DNA of 64,000 nt, from positions 1 to 64,000 of the forward strand of contig DALZZF010000008.1 of NCBI GenBank assembly GCA_031987605.1, written 5' to 3'. The DNA is from JAFAGO01 sp031987605 (GTDB lineage Bacteria; Bacteroidota; Bacteroidia; Flavobacteriales; Weeksellaceae). A model generated the notes under the pieces. That model saw nothing but the letters and a program-made list of their open reading frames with translations, was not told where the DNA came from and searched no databases. Of this stretch, positions 9,117 to 17,831 are shown piece after piece; within the stretch, counting starts at the first letter, position 1; the number at the start of each line of letters is the position of its first letter. Made by a program: the position numbers and the translations under genes.

Positions 9117-9676
9117 TATCTGAATAAATCTTTAATGACGGAATCTTTTTTACTGATGATGTCCAGAAGATCTTTTTCCAGCCATCCGGATTTTGTGCTT
9201 TCGACTATTCTTCCCACTTCTTTGCCGTATTTTTTCACAATAATAGTTGGCACACGCTGAATATTATAAATGCCTTCTTCGCCGTTTGGAGATTCTTTCT
9301 TGCGATTCACGGCAATAATGGTCAGTTTCTGTTCCGGATAGTTTATTGCTTCAAGGATTTTCATCAAGCGGGGTACTTCACGATGGCTGTCGCTGCACCA
9401 AGTTCCCATAACGACAATAATGTTATAGGAATTTAATTTTTCTTTTTTCAATTTGGCGAGACTTTCCTGATCGATTTGGTACGCGTCGTGCTCTTCATTG
9501 TACCAATCGCTGTAAGGTGCTTTCAGCATCTGATCTTTGGTCTGCGTTCCCAACAGCATTTTATCGCCATCTTTGGTTTCTACCTCACGGTTTACAATTA
9601 CTTTTTTCACACCACAATTTTGCAATGAAAAGGCTGCAATTCCGGCAAAAGCCAATATTTTTAATATTCTGTTCAT
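9116..9676 (-). CDS. thioredoxin-like lipoprotein
   Basis: The 186-residue protein begins with a lipoprotein signal (lipobox ending at Cys21, AAFSLQNC). A thioredoxin fold follows, with GTWCSDSHREVPR around residues 91-103 and the cis-Pro in RVPTIIVKK. The active site has a single Cys (Cys94) followed by Ser-Asp-Ser-His, so it cannot form the usual CxxC disulfide. It may act through a mixed disulfide or serve in metal or thiol binding. It lies three bases after the pyrophosphohydrolase gene and overlaps the DUF4230 gene, so the three are co-expressed. Confidence 0.8.
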   Translation of the reverse strand: MNRILKILAFAGIAAFSLQNCGVKKVIVNREVETKDGDKMLLGTQTKDQMLKAPYSDWYNEEHDAYQIDQESLAKLKKEKLNSYNIIVVMGTWCSDSHREVPRLMKILEAINYPEQKLTIIAVNRKKESPNGEEGIYNIQRVPTIIVKKYGKEVGRIVESTKSGWLEKDLLDIISKKDSVIKDLFR

Positions 9677-9679
9677 GGA

Positions 9680-10147
9680 TTATTTTTCAAGAATGGTTTT
9701 AAGATCAGCAGGAGAGTAGTATTTGTTTTTCAGAACTTTATTGTCTGCTTTTCGGTGGACATTGATTTTGTCTCCTGAAATTTCGGAATAGGAATCCTGT
9801 CCTTTTTGCCGGTACATTTCGATGGTTTCATCGGCTTGTTGCTGATTGTCGCAGGCTTTGGACATATTGGATCGCTGCACTTCATTAAACAATTCCACAA
9901 ATTTTTTACCAAGACCGAATTCCAGAACCGCACCGCTTAGCACATATTGCAAATCGCAAAGGGCATCAGCAACTTCCACTAAATCGTTGTTTTCGATAGC
10001 TTCTTTGAGTTCATCGAGTTCTTCCTGTAAAAGTTTTACCCGCAGTTCACTTCGCTCTTTGGAAGGAATTTGTGGGGTTTCCAAAATCGGTGCGTTAAAG
10101 GTTTTATGAAATTCAGCCACTTGGTTCAGACTGTCTATTTTCTCCAT
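9680..10147 (-). CDS. MazG-like nucleoside triphosphate pyrophosphohydrolase
   Basis: The 155-residue cytoplasmic protein contains the all-alpha NTP pyrophosphohydrolase signature: KLLQEELDELKEAI near 39-52 and DLVEVADALCDLQYV near 55-69, which supply the Mg-binding acidic residues. It probably hydrolyses a non-canonical or excess nucleotide, but the substrate cannot be read from sequence. It is the first gene of the operon. A minus-strand -7 box (TATCTTTG, 10168-10175) lies 20 bases before the start codon. Confidence 0.8.
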   Translation of the reverse strand: MEKIDSLNQVAEFHKTFNAPILETPQIPSKERSELRVKLLQEELDELKEAIENNDLVEVADALCDLQYVLSGAVLEFGLGKKFVELFNEVQRSNMSKACDNQQQADETIEMYRQKGQDSYSEISGDKINVHRKADNKVLKNKYYSPADLKTILEK

Positions 10148-10287
10148 TTTTATATTAAAATTTTGAACAAAGATAACCGATTATTTTTTTATTTAATGTT
10201 TTGAAATCAGAAAATCAACCACGAAAAAAACGGTTTCCTAATTTTGGATAACCGCTTTATGCTATTAAAAAAAACAGATTAGTGTTT

Positions 10288-11427
10288 TTAGTCTAAAATA
10301 TCTCTCCCGATCACTAAACGCTGAATTTCCGAGGTTCCTTCTCCAATGGTACAAAGTTTGGAATCACGATAATATTTTTCGGCAGGAAAGTCTTTGGTAT
10401 AGCCATATCCGCCAAAAATCTGTACGGCATTATTGGCAATTCTTACGCAGGCTTCAGAAGCATATAATTTTGCCATTGCTCCTTCTTTGGTCATTTTCTT
10501 TTTGGCATTTTTCAATGTAGCAGCGCGTCTTATGAGCAATTCCGAAGCATCGATTTCTGTTGCCATATCGGCCAGCATAAAATTAACCGCCTGAAAAGAA
10601 GCAATTGATTTTCCAAACTGATGTCTTTCCTGTGCATACTTCAAGGCTGCTTTGTATGCGCCTTTTGCTATCCCCAAACTCAGGGCAGCGATGGAAATTC
10701 TTCCACCATCCAGAATTTTCATGGCTTGTTTAAAACCTTCCCCAATTTCTCCCAAACGATGGGAATCGGGAACCCGAACCTGATCGAAAATCAATTCTGC
10801 CGTTTCGGAAGCACGCATTCCTAACTTATTTTCTTTTTTTCCGGATGTAAATCCCGGCATTCCTTTTTCCAGAACAAATGCAGTGGAATTGTTTTTGGCT
10901 CCTTTTTCACCGGTTCTGGTCATTACCACCGCAATATCTCCGGAAATGGCATGGGTGATAAAATTTTTAGCACCGTTAATAATCCATTCATCACCGTCTT
11001 TTACAGCAGTAGTGCTCATTCCGCCGGAATCGGAACCTGTATTGTGTTCCGTTAAACCCCATGCACCGATTACTTTTCCTGAAGCCAGTTGAGGAAGCCA
11101 TTTGTGGCGTTGTTCATCATTTCCGAACTCATAAATATGATTCGTGCAAAGTGAATTGTGAGCGGCAACAGATAAACCGATGGAAGGATCCACCTGTGAA
11201 ATTTCATCTAAAATGCTTACATATTCGTGATAGGAGAGTCCCGAACCGCCATATTCTTCTGGAATAACAATTCCCATAAATCCCATTTCTCCCAATTGGT
11301 GAAAAAGTTCCACTGGAAAAGTCTGGTTTTCATCCCATTCCATAATATGAGGGCGGATGTTTTTTTCTGCAAAATCACGTGCCGTTTCGGCAATTGCTTT
11401 AAGATGGTGTTCAAGTTCGGGGTTCAT
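10288..11427 (-). CDS. acyl-CoA dehydrogenase
   Basis: This FAD enzyme catalyses the first step of beta-oxidation or a branched-chain acyl-CoA oxidation. The 379 residues contain the N-terminal helical domain, the middle beta domain (GAWGLTEHNTGSD near 130, FITHA near 160) and the C-terminal domain with GGYGYTKDFPAEKYYRD and IGEGTSEIQRLVIGRDIL, where the GEG Glu is the likely catalytic base. I place the start at the ATG at 11425-11427 (MNPELEHHLK). The longer frame begins with a TTG that lies inside a perfect -7 box (TATATTTG, 11443-11450). The gene stands alone. Confidence 0.92.
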   Translation of the reverse strand: MNPELEHHLKAIAETARDFAEKNIRPHIMEWDENQTFPVELFHQLGEMGFMGIVIPEEYGGSGLSYHEYVSILDEISQVDPSIGLSVAAHNSLCTNHIYEFGNDEQRHKWLPQLASGKVIGAWGLTEHNTGSDSGGMSTTAVKDGDEWIINGAKNFITHAISGDIAVVMTRTGEKGAKNNSTAFVLEKGMPGFTSGKKENKLGMRASETAELIFDQVRVPDSHRLGEIGEGFKQAMKILDGGRISIAALSLGIAKGAYKAALKYAQERHQFGKSIASFQAVNFMLADMATEIDASELLIRRAATLKNAKKKMTKEGAMAKLYASEACVRIANNAVQIFGGYGYTKDFPAEKYYRDSKLCTIGEGTSEIQRLVIGRDILD

Positions 11428-11442
11428 TGATTTGTTTTGTTT

Positions 11443-11450
11443 CAAATATA
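11443..11450 (-). promoter_or_regulatory. -7 box of the acyl-CoA dehydrogenase gene
   Basis: TATATTTG on the minus strand is a full match to TAnnTTTG, 15 bases before the ATG. It overlaps an in-frame TTG, which argues against that TTG being the start codon. Confidence 0.6.
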
Positions 11451-11601
11451 ATGGAATTTACAGAAATCCAAAATGTTTTTTTTACTTATAAGAGGATCTG
11501 TTTTTTGGGATGAACAAATTTTTGTGGATAAATTAATATTTATTTCATCAAAAAAACACTATGGAATTATTACATTCGTACTCTGCTTTTTTTGAAAAAA
11601 T

Positions 11602-13476
11602 ATGAAACCATTTTTACCACTTTTATTTGTACCGGCTGTCTTTTTTTCTCAGATTCCTTCGGGATATTACGATCAGGCTTCCGGGCTTGAAGGTTATGCA
11701 CTGAAATCAAAACTGCATGAAATTATTTCCAAAGGTAACCGTTCGTATACCTATGGAGATATTCCGGCTTTTTATCAGCAAACTGATGTAGATCACTATT
11801 ATGAAAACAACGGAAGTCTTCTGGATATTTATTCCGAAATTCCTAATGGTTCCGACAGTTATGAATACAATTTCGACCAGTTAATCGGTTCTGCAAGCGA
11901 AGAAGGACAGGGCTGGAACCGCGAACATGGTGTACCGCAAAGTACTTTTTATGGAATCTATCCCATGTATTCAGATTTGAATTATCTGATTCCTGCAGAT
12001 GCTTATATTAACCAAAGAAGAAGCAATTATCCGTATGCAAAAAGCAACGGAAATTCTCGTGTTTTCAGCAACGGAAGCACACTTGGGAAAAGTCTTACTT
12101 CTGGATATACCAATACTGTTTATGAACCTATTGACGAATTTAAAGGAGATGTTGCCCGTTACCTTTTATATTTTGCCGTACGGTATGAAGGTTCTCTGAA
12201 TATTTTTAATCACATGATTCCGACCTCTGTTTTTGACGGTTCGGAAGAACGAGGTTTTAAAGACTGGTATGTTACAATGCTTTTGGAATGGAATGCTTTG
12301 GATCCCGTTTCTCAGAAAGAAATCGACAGGAATAATAAGGTATATGAAATTCAAAATACCCGAAATCCTTTTATCGATCATCCTGAATATGCCAATACAA
12401 TCTGGTCTGAAACCGGAGATGGAACCGTTCCTGTAGCTCCGCAGAATCTTTCCTATACTTCTGCTGGAAAATCCAATGTGAAACTGGAGTGGGCAAGTTC
12501 ATCTTCTGCCGATGTTTTGGGGTACAAAATATACGAATCGGGAAATTATATTGGATATTCCAAAACCAATTCCTTTGTTGCAGATCGACTATTACCTTCA
12601 ACAAACTATCAATATACCGTAAAGGCGTATGATAAGGATTTTTTAGTTTCATCGGATAGCAATACACTATCGGTATCAACCGTAGATCAGGATGAATTTG
12701 CTTCGGATCTTATGATTACAAAATACATTGAAGGAACCGATGAAAACAAAGCCATCGAAATTACCAATAAAACAGGACATGAAGTGGTTCTGAATAACTA
12801 CTATCTTTCGATTCAGTTTAAAGGGAGTAATGATACTTATTATTTCGGAGATTCTTATCAGTTACAAGGGAAAATTCTTCCGGGAGAGAGCATTGTTGTA
12901 GTGAATCCAAAGGCTAATTTCACCAATTATCAGAATTCCAGTGCTGATTTCAATACTAATTCTCCTGCACTTTCATTTACCGGTTCTCAGTATGTGGAAC
13001 TGGCGTATGGAAAGAAATATCTGAAAACCGTTTCCACCAATAATTATGATATGGCGTACACAACGGTTGATGCTGTTGGCGTTAAAAACACCGGAAATTC
13101 CAACGGGAATCTTTCTTTATACAGAAATCCGGATGTTGAAAATCCAAATACCAGTTTTACCCTTTCCGAATGGACACCATATTCCAGCAATTATACTGTA
13201 GGATTAGGAGATGATGAAAATCTTTCAACAGTGGGGAATTACTATGCACAACAACTTCAGTTATATCCGAATCCGGTGGTAGATGAAATTTTATATATCA
13301 AAGGAAAAGATATTTCAAAAATTTCCAAAGCGGAAATTTACGACTATTCCGGAAGAGTTCTGAAATCGGAATTAAAGCCTTTTCAAACGAAAAATTCAAT
13401 AGTAGTTTCCAGTTTGAATCCGGGTGTATATTGGATTCGGTTGGATCAGTATATTTTGAAATTCATCAAAAAATAA
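11602..13476 (+). CDS. secreted endonuclease I family nuclease with FN3, LTD-like and T9SS sorting domains
   Basis: This 624-residue secreted nuclease probably degrades extracellular DNA. It has a signal peptide (about 1-16). The endonuclease I domain (about 20-255) carries the His-Me-finger motif WNREHGVPQS near 105. An FN3 domain follows (about 275-362), then a lamin-tail-like domain (about 372-500, MITKYIEGTDENKAIEI), and a type A T9SS sorting domain ends the protein (about 553-624, LYPNPVVDEI, ending LKFIKK). It is monocistronic and closed by a strong hairpin shared with the convergent gene. Confidence 0.9.
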   Translation: MKPFLPLLFVPAVFFSQIPSGYYDQASGLEGYALKSKLHEIISKGNRSYTYGDIPAFYQQTDVDHYYENNGSLLDIYSEIPNGSDSYEYNFDQLIGSASEEGQGWNREHGVPQSTFYGIYPMYSDLNYLIPADAYINQRRSNYPYAKSNGNSRVFSNGSTLGKSLTSGYTNTVYEPIDEFKGDVARYLLYFAVRYEGSLNIFNHMIPTSVFDGSEERGFKDWYVTMLLEWNALDPVSQKEIDRNNKVYEIQNTRNPFIDHPEYANTIWSETGDGTVPVAPQNLSYTSAGKSNVKLEWASSSSADVLGYKIYESGNYIGYSKTNSFVADRLLPSTNYQYTVKAYDKDFLVSSDSNTLSVSTVDQDEFASDLMITKYIEGTDENKAIEITNKTGHEVVLNNYYLSIQFKGSNDTYYFGDSYQLQGKILPGESIVVVNPKANFTNYQNSSADFNTNSPALSFTGSQYVELAYGKKYLKTVSTNNYDMAYTTVDAVGVKNTGNSNGNLSLYRNPDVENPNTSFTLSEWTPYSSNYTVGLGDDENLSTVGNYYAQQLQLYPNPVVDEILYIKGKDISKISKAEIYDYSGRVLKSELKPFQTKNSIVVSSLNPGVYWIRLDQYILKFIKK

Positions 13477-13480
13477 AACG

Positions 13481-13510
13481 AAAACCCTGCTGCAAAATCA
13501 GCAGGGTTTT
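13481..13510. terminator. bidirectional terminator
   Basis: A 12-bp perfect stem (AAAACCCTGCTG / CAGCAGGGTTTT) closes a CAAAAT loop, four bases past the endonuclease stop and 17 bases from the stop of the convergent gene. A and T runs on the two sides allow it to work in both directions. Confidence 0.85.
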
Positions 13511-13527
13511 TCTATTATAAAAATAAA

Positions 13528-14895
13528 CTACTGTGACAAAAGGTATAATTTCATTTTTGCTTCAACTTCCGGTTTGAGTTTCATTTTTGAAAGAATCTTT
13601 TTATCATCCGGAAAACTAATTCGGTAAAAAATGATTTTGTCTGCATAATATTTGAAATACGGATGTTCTTTCAACCATGTTTCCGGAGCGTCTTTCAGGT
13701 GATATTTCTGAATATTTTCTGTGCCGAGTCTGGCAATTGACAAAAGTTTTCGGGTGACTTCAACATCAATATTATAAGTTTCCAGAATTTGATTTTTATG
13801 CACAAAGCCCCCTAATTTTTTTCGAAACCCAAGATAACTTCCTGCTGCTTTTTCATTAAATCCAAATTCCAGTAACTGATTGAATGTAATTGTGTTAAGA
13901 TCCGTACTTGAAAAATCAGTTGAAGCAGTTTTTTCTTCGATATCATTTGATTTTTTACTATTAAATCCAGAAACAGAACCTGTATTTTTGATGGTAATGT
14001 AAGGCTTCATTTCCTCAAATTTTTCAGCAGAAACCGAATAACATTCAGCAAGATCTTCCGCTTTTTTAAAACTTCCTTTATGAAATTTATTTTTGAAGTT
14101 GAGAATGGTGCTGGCTTGCTTTTCACTGAATCCCATTTTCATCCAGCCCTCCAAATCCAATTCGTTGGGATCAAAAACAGTATAATGGATAGTTGGCTTT
14201 TCAACAGTTGCAAAAGACCGGGAATCTTGATGATTTTTCATCTCAACTTTTTCGGGTAACAATAAAAAAGGCTTCAGTTTCTGATAATTTTCTGCGCTAA
14301 TCACAAAACAGGCACTGAATTTTTCTTTCGACTGAAAACTTCCTCCGAGATAATTTTTGTATTTCAGGATACTTTTTGCCTGATTTTCAGTGAAGCCGAT
14401 ATTCATCCAATTTTCCAAAGAATAGGTGTCCGGATTAAATTTTCGGGAAATTCTAAGACTATTTTTTGTATTAAAGTTCGATGAAAAGCTCCGAGTATTT
14501 TGAGATTTTTCATTTTCCGGAAGCAGTATAAAAGATTCCAGCATCTGATATTTTTCGTCCGAAACTGCATAGCATTTTTTAAATTCTTCTTTGGAAGAAA
14601 AACTTCCGCCAAGCATTTTTTTATACTTTAAAATTGTTTCCGACTGTTTTTCCGAAAATCCTAAATTTTGCCATTGTTCTAAAGACAAATCATTCGGATT
14701 GAATTCCGAAAGCAAAACGGGATTTTCAGGTGAAAAATCTTTGAATTCAATATTTTCAACAGCATTTTCTGTATGGGCATCTTTTCTGGAAATCTCAAAA
14801 TTTTTAGTGAACATCACCAAAGAAATTCCACCAAAAACAAGAAAAATGGCAAAGAAAAAATACTTTTTCTGAAATAAAAAATGAAGACTGGACAT
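13528..14895 (-). CDS. membrane-anchored protein with four tandem helix-hairpin-helix repeats
   Basis: The 455-residue protein has one N-terminal membrane segment (about 12-29) and then repeated units of the form (L)EQWQNLGFSEKQ...ILKYKKMLGGSF...Y.VS.EKY at about 70-125, 150-205, 235-290 and 325-380. A degenerate fifth unit lies near 400-455. Each resembles the helix-hairpin-helix module of ComEA-type DNA-binding proteins. A role in periplasmic or surface DNA binding is a guess from the fold. It has no neighbour that fixes its function, and it is not the short ComEA itself. Confidence 0.75.
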   Translation of the reverse strand: MSSLHFLFQKKYFFFAIFLVFGGISLVMFTKNFEISRKDAHTENAVENIEFKDFSPENPVLLSEFNPNDLSLEQWQNLGFSEKQSETILKYKKMLGGSFSSKEEFKKCYAVSDEKYQMLESFILLPENEKSQNTRSFSSNFNTKNSLRISRKFNPDTYSLENWMNIGFTENQAKSILKYKNYLGGSFQSKEKFSACFVISAENYQKLKPFLLLPEKVEMKNHQDSRSFATVEKPTIHYTVFDPNELDLEGWMKMGFSEKQASTILNFKNKFHKGSFKKAEDLAECYSVSAEKFEEMKPYITIKNTGSVSGFNSKKSNDIEEKTASTDFSSTDLNTITFNQLLEFGFNEKAAGSYLGFRKKLGGFVHKNQILETYNIDVEVTRKLLSIARLGTENIQKYHLKDAPETWLKEHPYFKYYADKIIFYRISFPDDKKILSKMKLKPEVEAKMKLYLLSQ

Positions 14896-14976
14896 TGTTG
14901 TGTTTTACTACAAGTATAGTACAGAAACACAAATGACCACAAAGGAAAAACACTTTCTAAGAGTGGTGAAAATCAC

Positions 14977-15321
14977 CTATTCTTTATCGTTCAAAGACTC
15001 TTTCAGTTTGTTGAGTTCTGCCTTCACATATTCCAGACGGTCAATAACAGAAACGGTTTCGGAGATTTTATTGTTGGTGGTAAGTGCAATTTTAGCTCCA
15101 TCCAAAGTATATCCTTTTTCTTTGACCAGATGATAGATGATTTTCAGATTTTTAATATCCTCCGGCGTGAAATAGCGGTTTCCTTTTTTGTTTTTCTTCG
15201 GCATCAAAATCGGAAATTCATTTTCCCAATAGCGTAAAAGCGAAGCATTTACATCAAAGGCTTTTGCCACTTCACCAATGGAATAATAGAGTTTGTCCGG
15301 AAGATTGAGTTTCATTTGCAA
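14977..15321 (-). CDS. MerR family transcriptional regulator
   Basis: The 114-residue protein has the MerR winged-helix motif at about 11-75 (YSIGEVAKAFDVNASLLRYWENEFP and GNRYFTPEDIKNLKIIYHLVKEKGYTLDGAK) and a short coiled-coil tail with no Cys-rich effector site. It is probably a dimeric DNA-binding protein whose signal is unknown. A good promoter lies just upstream, and the SMP-30-like gene diverges from it, so that gene is a candidate target. Confidence 0.85.
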   Translation of the reverse strand: MQMKLNLPDKLYYSIGEVAKAFDVNASLLRYWENEFPILMPKKNKKGNRYFTPEDIKNLKIIYHLVKEKGYTLDGAKIALTTNNKISETVSVIDRLEYVKAELNKLKESLNDKE

Positions 15322-15334
15322 CGAATTGGAACTT

Positions 15335-15366
15335 CAAAGATAAAAATTTTTCTCCCGAAATTACAA
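15335..15366 (-). promoter_or_regulatory. promoter of the MerR gene
   Basis: On the minus strand TTG (15364-15366) is followed by 21 bases and TATCTTTG (15335-15342). This fits the Bacteroidota -33/-7 pattern and lies 13 bases before the MerR start codon. Confidence 0.6.
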
Positions 15367-15389
15367 GTCGTAAATTGCACAAAAAAATT

Positions 15390-16286
15390 ATGCCTATTTA
15401 TAAATTCGTTTCTAGCCTTGCAGTTTATATTGTTTTAAGCAGTTGTGCCGGTATTTCCAAAACCGAGTCTTTAGTTGCAGAAGGAAGCAATCCTGTACAA
15501 GTTTCCGATAAATTTAGTTTTACCGAAGGTCCTGCTACAGATCAATCGGGCAATGTTTATTTTACCGATCAGCCCAATAATTCAATATTTATCTGGAACT
15601 GGAAAAACAATTCAATACAATTATTTACAAATCAATCAGGTAGGGCAAACGGAACTTATTTCGATAAAGAAGGAAACCTGATTACTTGTTCTGATGAAAA
15701 TGGAGAAATCTGGAAATTCAGCAAAGATGCTTCTCACACTGTTTTAGTGAAAAATATTAAAGGGCAAAGACTCAACGGTCCGAATGACTTATGGTTGGAT
15801 GCAGAAGGTGGAATTTATTTTACCGATCCTTTGTATGAGCGCGATTACTGGAAAAATTTCAAGCAGGAAATTCCTGAGGAATATTTGTATTACCGAAATC
15901 CAAACGGAACGATCACCCATTTTGATGCTTTTGTTCAACCCAATGGAATTGTGGGAAGCAACACCCTAAAAAAACTATACGTTTCCGATTTATATGCTGA
16001 AAAAACCTATGTTTACGATATTGTGGGTGCCGGAAAATTAGAAAACAAAAAAGTTTTCTGCGAAATGGGTTCGGATGGAATGACACTTGATGAAAAAGGC
16101 AATCTTTATCTTACGAATAAAGGAGTAACGGTTTTCAATCCGAAAGGTGAAAAAATCCTGCATATTCCGATTGATGAAGAATGGACTGGAAATGTAACTT
16201 TTGCGGGGGCAAATAATAAAACATTGTTTATTACTGCTTCAAAATCAGTGTACACTTTGAAAATGAATGTGAAAGGTTTGAAATAG
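15390..16286 (+). CDS. SMP-30/gluconolactonase family lipoprotein
   Basis: The 298-residue protein has a lipoprotein signal (MPIYKFVSSLAVYIVLSSC). The rest forms a six-bladed propeller of the SMP-30/LRE type, with FTEGPATDQSGNVYFTD near 35, RLNGPNDLWLDAEGGIYFTD near 125 and a GSDGMTLDEKGNLYLTN blade near 225. The Glu, Asn and Asp residues at these points match the metal site of lactonases. It probably hydrolyses a sugar lactone or similar ester in the periplasm. I chose the ATG at 15390 over an upstream TTG at 15375 because the lipobox then lies at a normal distance. Confidence 0.8.
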   Translation: MPIYKFVSSLAVYIVLSSCAGISKTESLVAEGSNPVQVSDKFSFTEGPATDQSGNVYFTDQPNNSIFIWNWKNNSIQLFTNQSGRANGTYFDKEGNLITCSDENGEIWKFSKDASHTVLVKNIKGQRLNGPNDLWLDAEGGIYFTDPLYERDYWKNFKQEIPEEYLYYRNPNGTITHFDAFVQPNGIVGSNTLKKLYVSDLYAEKTYVYDIVGAGKLENKKVFCEMGSDGMTLDEKGNLYLTNKGVTVFNPKGEKILHIPIDEEWTGNVTFAGANNKTLFITASKSVYTLKMNVKGLK

Positions 16287-16303
16287 TTTTTTAGAGATAT
16301 ATT

Positions 16304-16338
16304 TTTTTCGGCGGCAGCGAAGCTGCCGCCGAAAAAAT
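16304..16338. terminator. GC-rich bidirectional terminator
   Basis: A perfect 16-bp inverted repeat (TTTTTTCGGCGGCAGC and its complement) closes a 3-base GAA loop. The ten inner pairs are almost all G-C and the outer six are A-T runs. It lies between the convergent SMP-30-like and helicase genes and should stop both. Confidence 0.9.
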
Positions 16339-16361
16339 AATAAACCATTTAAAAACCAGCA

Positions 16362-17669
16362 TCAATACGCAATTTCTATTTTTACTTTTTTGCCTTTCAG
16401 TTTTTCGTTGGTTAATTTTTTCAGCAATTCAATGGTTTTTTTTCTGTTGATGGCCACATAAGAAGTGTTGTCTTTCACTTCGATTAGTCCAATATCATCT
16501 TTTTCCAGACCGCCTTTTTTAATGAGATAACCTACAATATCCACTTTATTCACCTTGTCTTTTTTTCCGGCGCTGATGTAAATGGTTTGATTGGGTGTTC
16601 TTTCCGGAATGCGATTGCTTTCAGAAACATTTTCTTCGGGGATGTTGTTTTTAATGAAAGGAAAGTTTTCATCTTCTGTCATAATCAGATACACAAAACC
16701 TTTGGCATTCATTCTCGCAGTTCGTCCGTTTCGGTGGATAAAAGCATCTTCTTTTGGAGGAAGCTGATAATGCACAATCGATTCCACCTCCGGAATATCC
16801 AAACCTCTGGAAGCCAGATCGGTGGTAATTAAAATTCTGGCAGAATCATTCCGGAATTTCAGTAGGGCACGTTCTCTTTCATCCTGTTCCATTCCGCCAT
16901 GGAAGGTTTCCCGTTGGATTCCTTTTTCTCTCAATAATTCTGAGATCCGGTCAACCGCATCACGATGATTGCAGAAAATCAAGGTTCTTTTATTTCCTAT
17001 TTTGCAGATGAGTTGGAACAATGTTTCCAGTTTTTCTTCCGGAATAGTCATTACCTTTTTCAACTGAATATCGGGTTTTGATTTGTTTTCTTTTAGGAAA
17101 CTGATAGTTTTTTCGTTATTCAGCTTTACGAATTCCGGAATTTTTCCCATTTCCGTTGCTGAAGTCAGAATACGCTGTGAAAGTCCGCTAAGTTCGCCAA
17201 CTATATATTCCATATCTTCCTGGAAACCCAGTTCAAGTGCTTTGTCAAACTCATCCAAAACTAAAGTTTTAATGGTTGAAGGATTGAAATTTCCATTTTT
17301 AAGGTGATATGCAATTCTTCCCGGCGTTCCGATTAAAACGGCAGGCGCTTCAACTAAATTATTGATTTCAATTTTTTTATCATGCCCGCCATAGGCAATA
17401 CTTACTTTAAAATCTGTGCCCATGGATTTGAAAACCTGCTCAATCTGTAAAGCCAATTCTCTTGCAGGAACCAGAATTAGAGCTTGAATTTCTTTTGTAT
17501 CAGGATTCAAATTGCGGAGTACCGGAAACAGAAATCCCAAAGTTTTCCCGGAACCGGTGGGAGAAAGCAAAATAATGTCGGCATCATTTTCGGAAGCGGT
17601 ATACATTGATTTCTGCATCTGATTCATTTCTTGAATCTGCAGTTTTTGGAAGATGGGTTGTAATTGCAT
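16362..17669 (-). CDS. DEAD-box RNA helicase, DbpA-like
   Basis: The 435-residue ATP-dependent RNA helicase is probably involved in 50S assembly or RNA turnover. It has the Q motif region, motif I (SPTGSGKT near 36), motif Ia (PARELALQ), motif II as DEFD rather than DEAD (VLDEFDKALELGF near 138), SAT, motif V (ILITTDLASRGLDIPEV) and motif VI (HRNGRTAR). A C-terminal DbpA-type RNA-binding domain (about 365-435) suggests recognition of 23S rRNA. A -7 box (TACCTTTG, 17674-17681) ends only four bases before the ATG, so the mRNA may be nearly leaderless. Confidence 0.9.
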   Translation of the reverse strand: MQLQPIFQKLQIQEMNQMQKSMYTASENDADIILLSPTGSGKTLGFLFPVLRNLNPDTKEIQALILVPARELALQIEQVFKSMGTDFKVSIAYGGHDKKIEINNLVEAPAVLIGTPGRIAYHLKNGNFNPSTIKTLVLDEFDKALELGFQEDMEYIVGELSGLSQRILTSATEMGKIPEFVKLNNEKTISFLKENKSKPDIQLKKVMTIPEEKLETLFQLICKIGNKRTLIFCNHRDAVDRISELLREKGIQRETFHGGMEQDERERALLKFRNDSARILITTDLASRGLDIPEVESIVHYQLPPKEDAFIHRNGRTARMNAKGFVYLIMTEDENFPFIKNNIPEENVSESNRIPERTPNQTIYISAGKKDKVNKVDIVGYLIKKGGLEKDDIGLIEVKDNTSYVAINRKKTIELLKKLTNEKLKGKKVKIEIAY

Positions 17670-17800
17670 TTTGCAAAGGTATTAGAAAGTAATAATTATT
17701 TTAAAAAAATATATTTTAAAGATATTTCATTAAACACCTATATTATATGGATTTATTAATAATATTTTGTGATAATATTTTAATATTTAGTAAAAAAAAG

Positions 17801-17808
17801 TATATTTG
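17801..17808 (+). promoter_or_regulatory. -7 box of the small T9SS protein gene
   Basis: TATATTTG matches TAnnTTTG fully and lies 23 bases before the start codon in a very AT-rich stretch. The -33 position carries TTT rather than TTG. Confidence 0.55.
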
Positions 17809-17831
17809 AGAAACAATTAAAAAAAATACTT

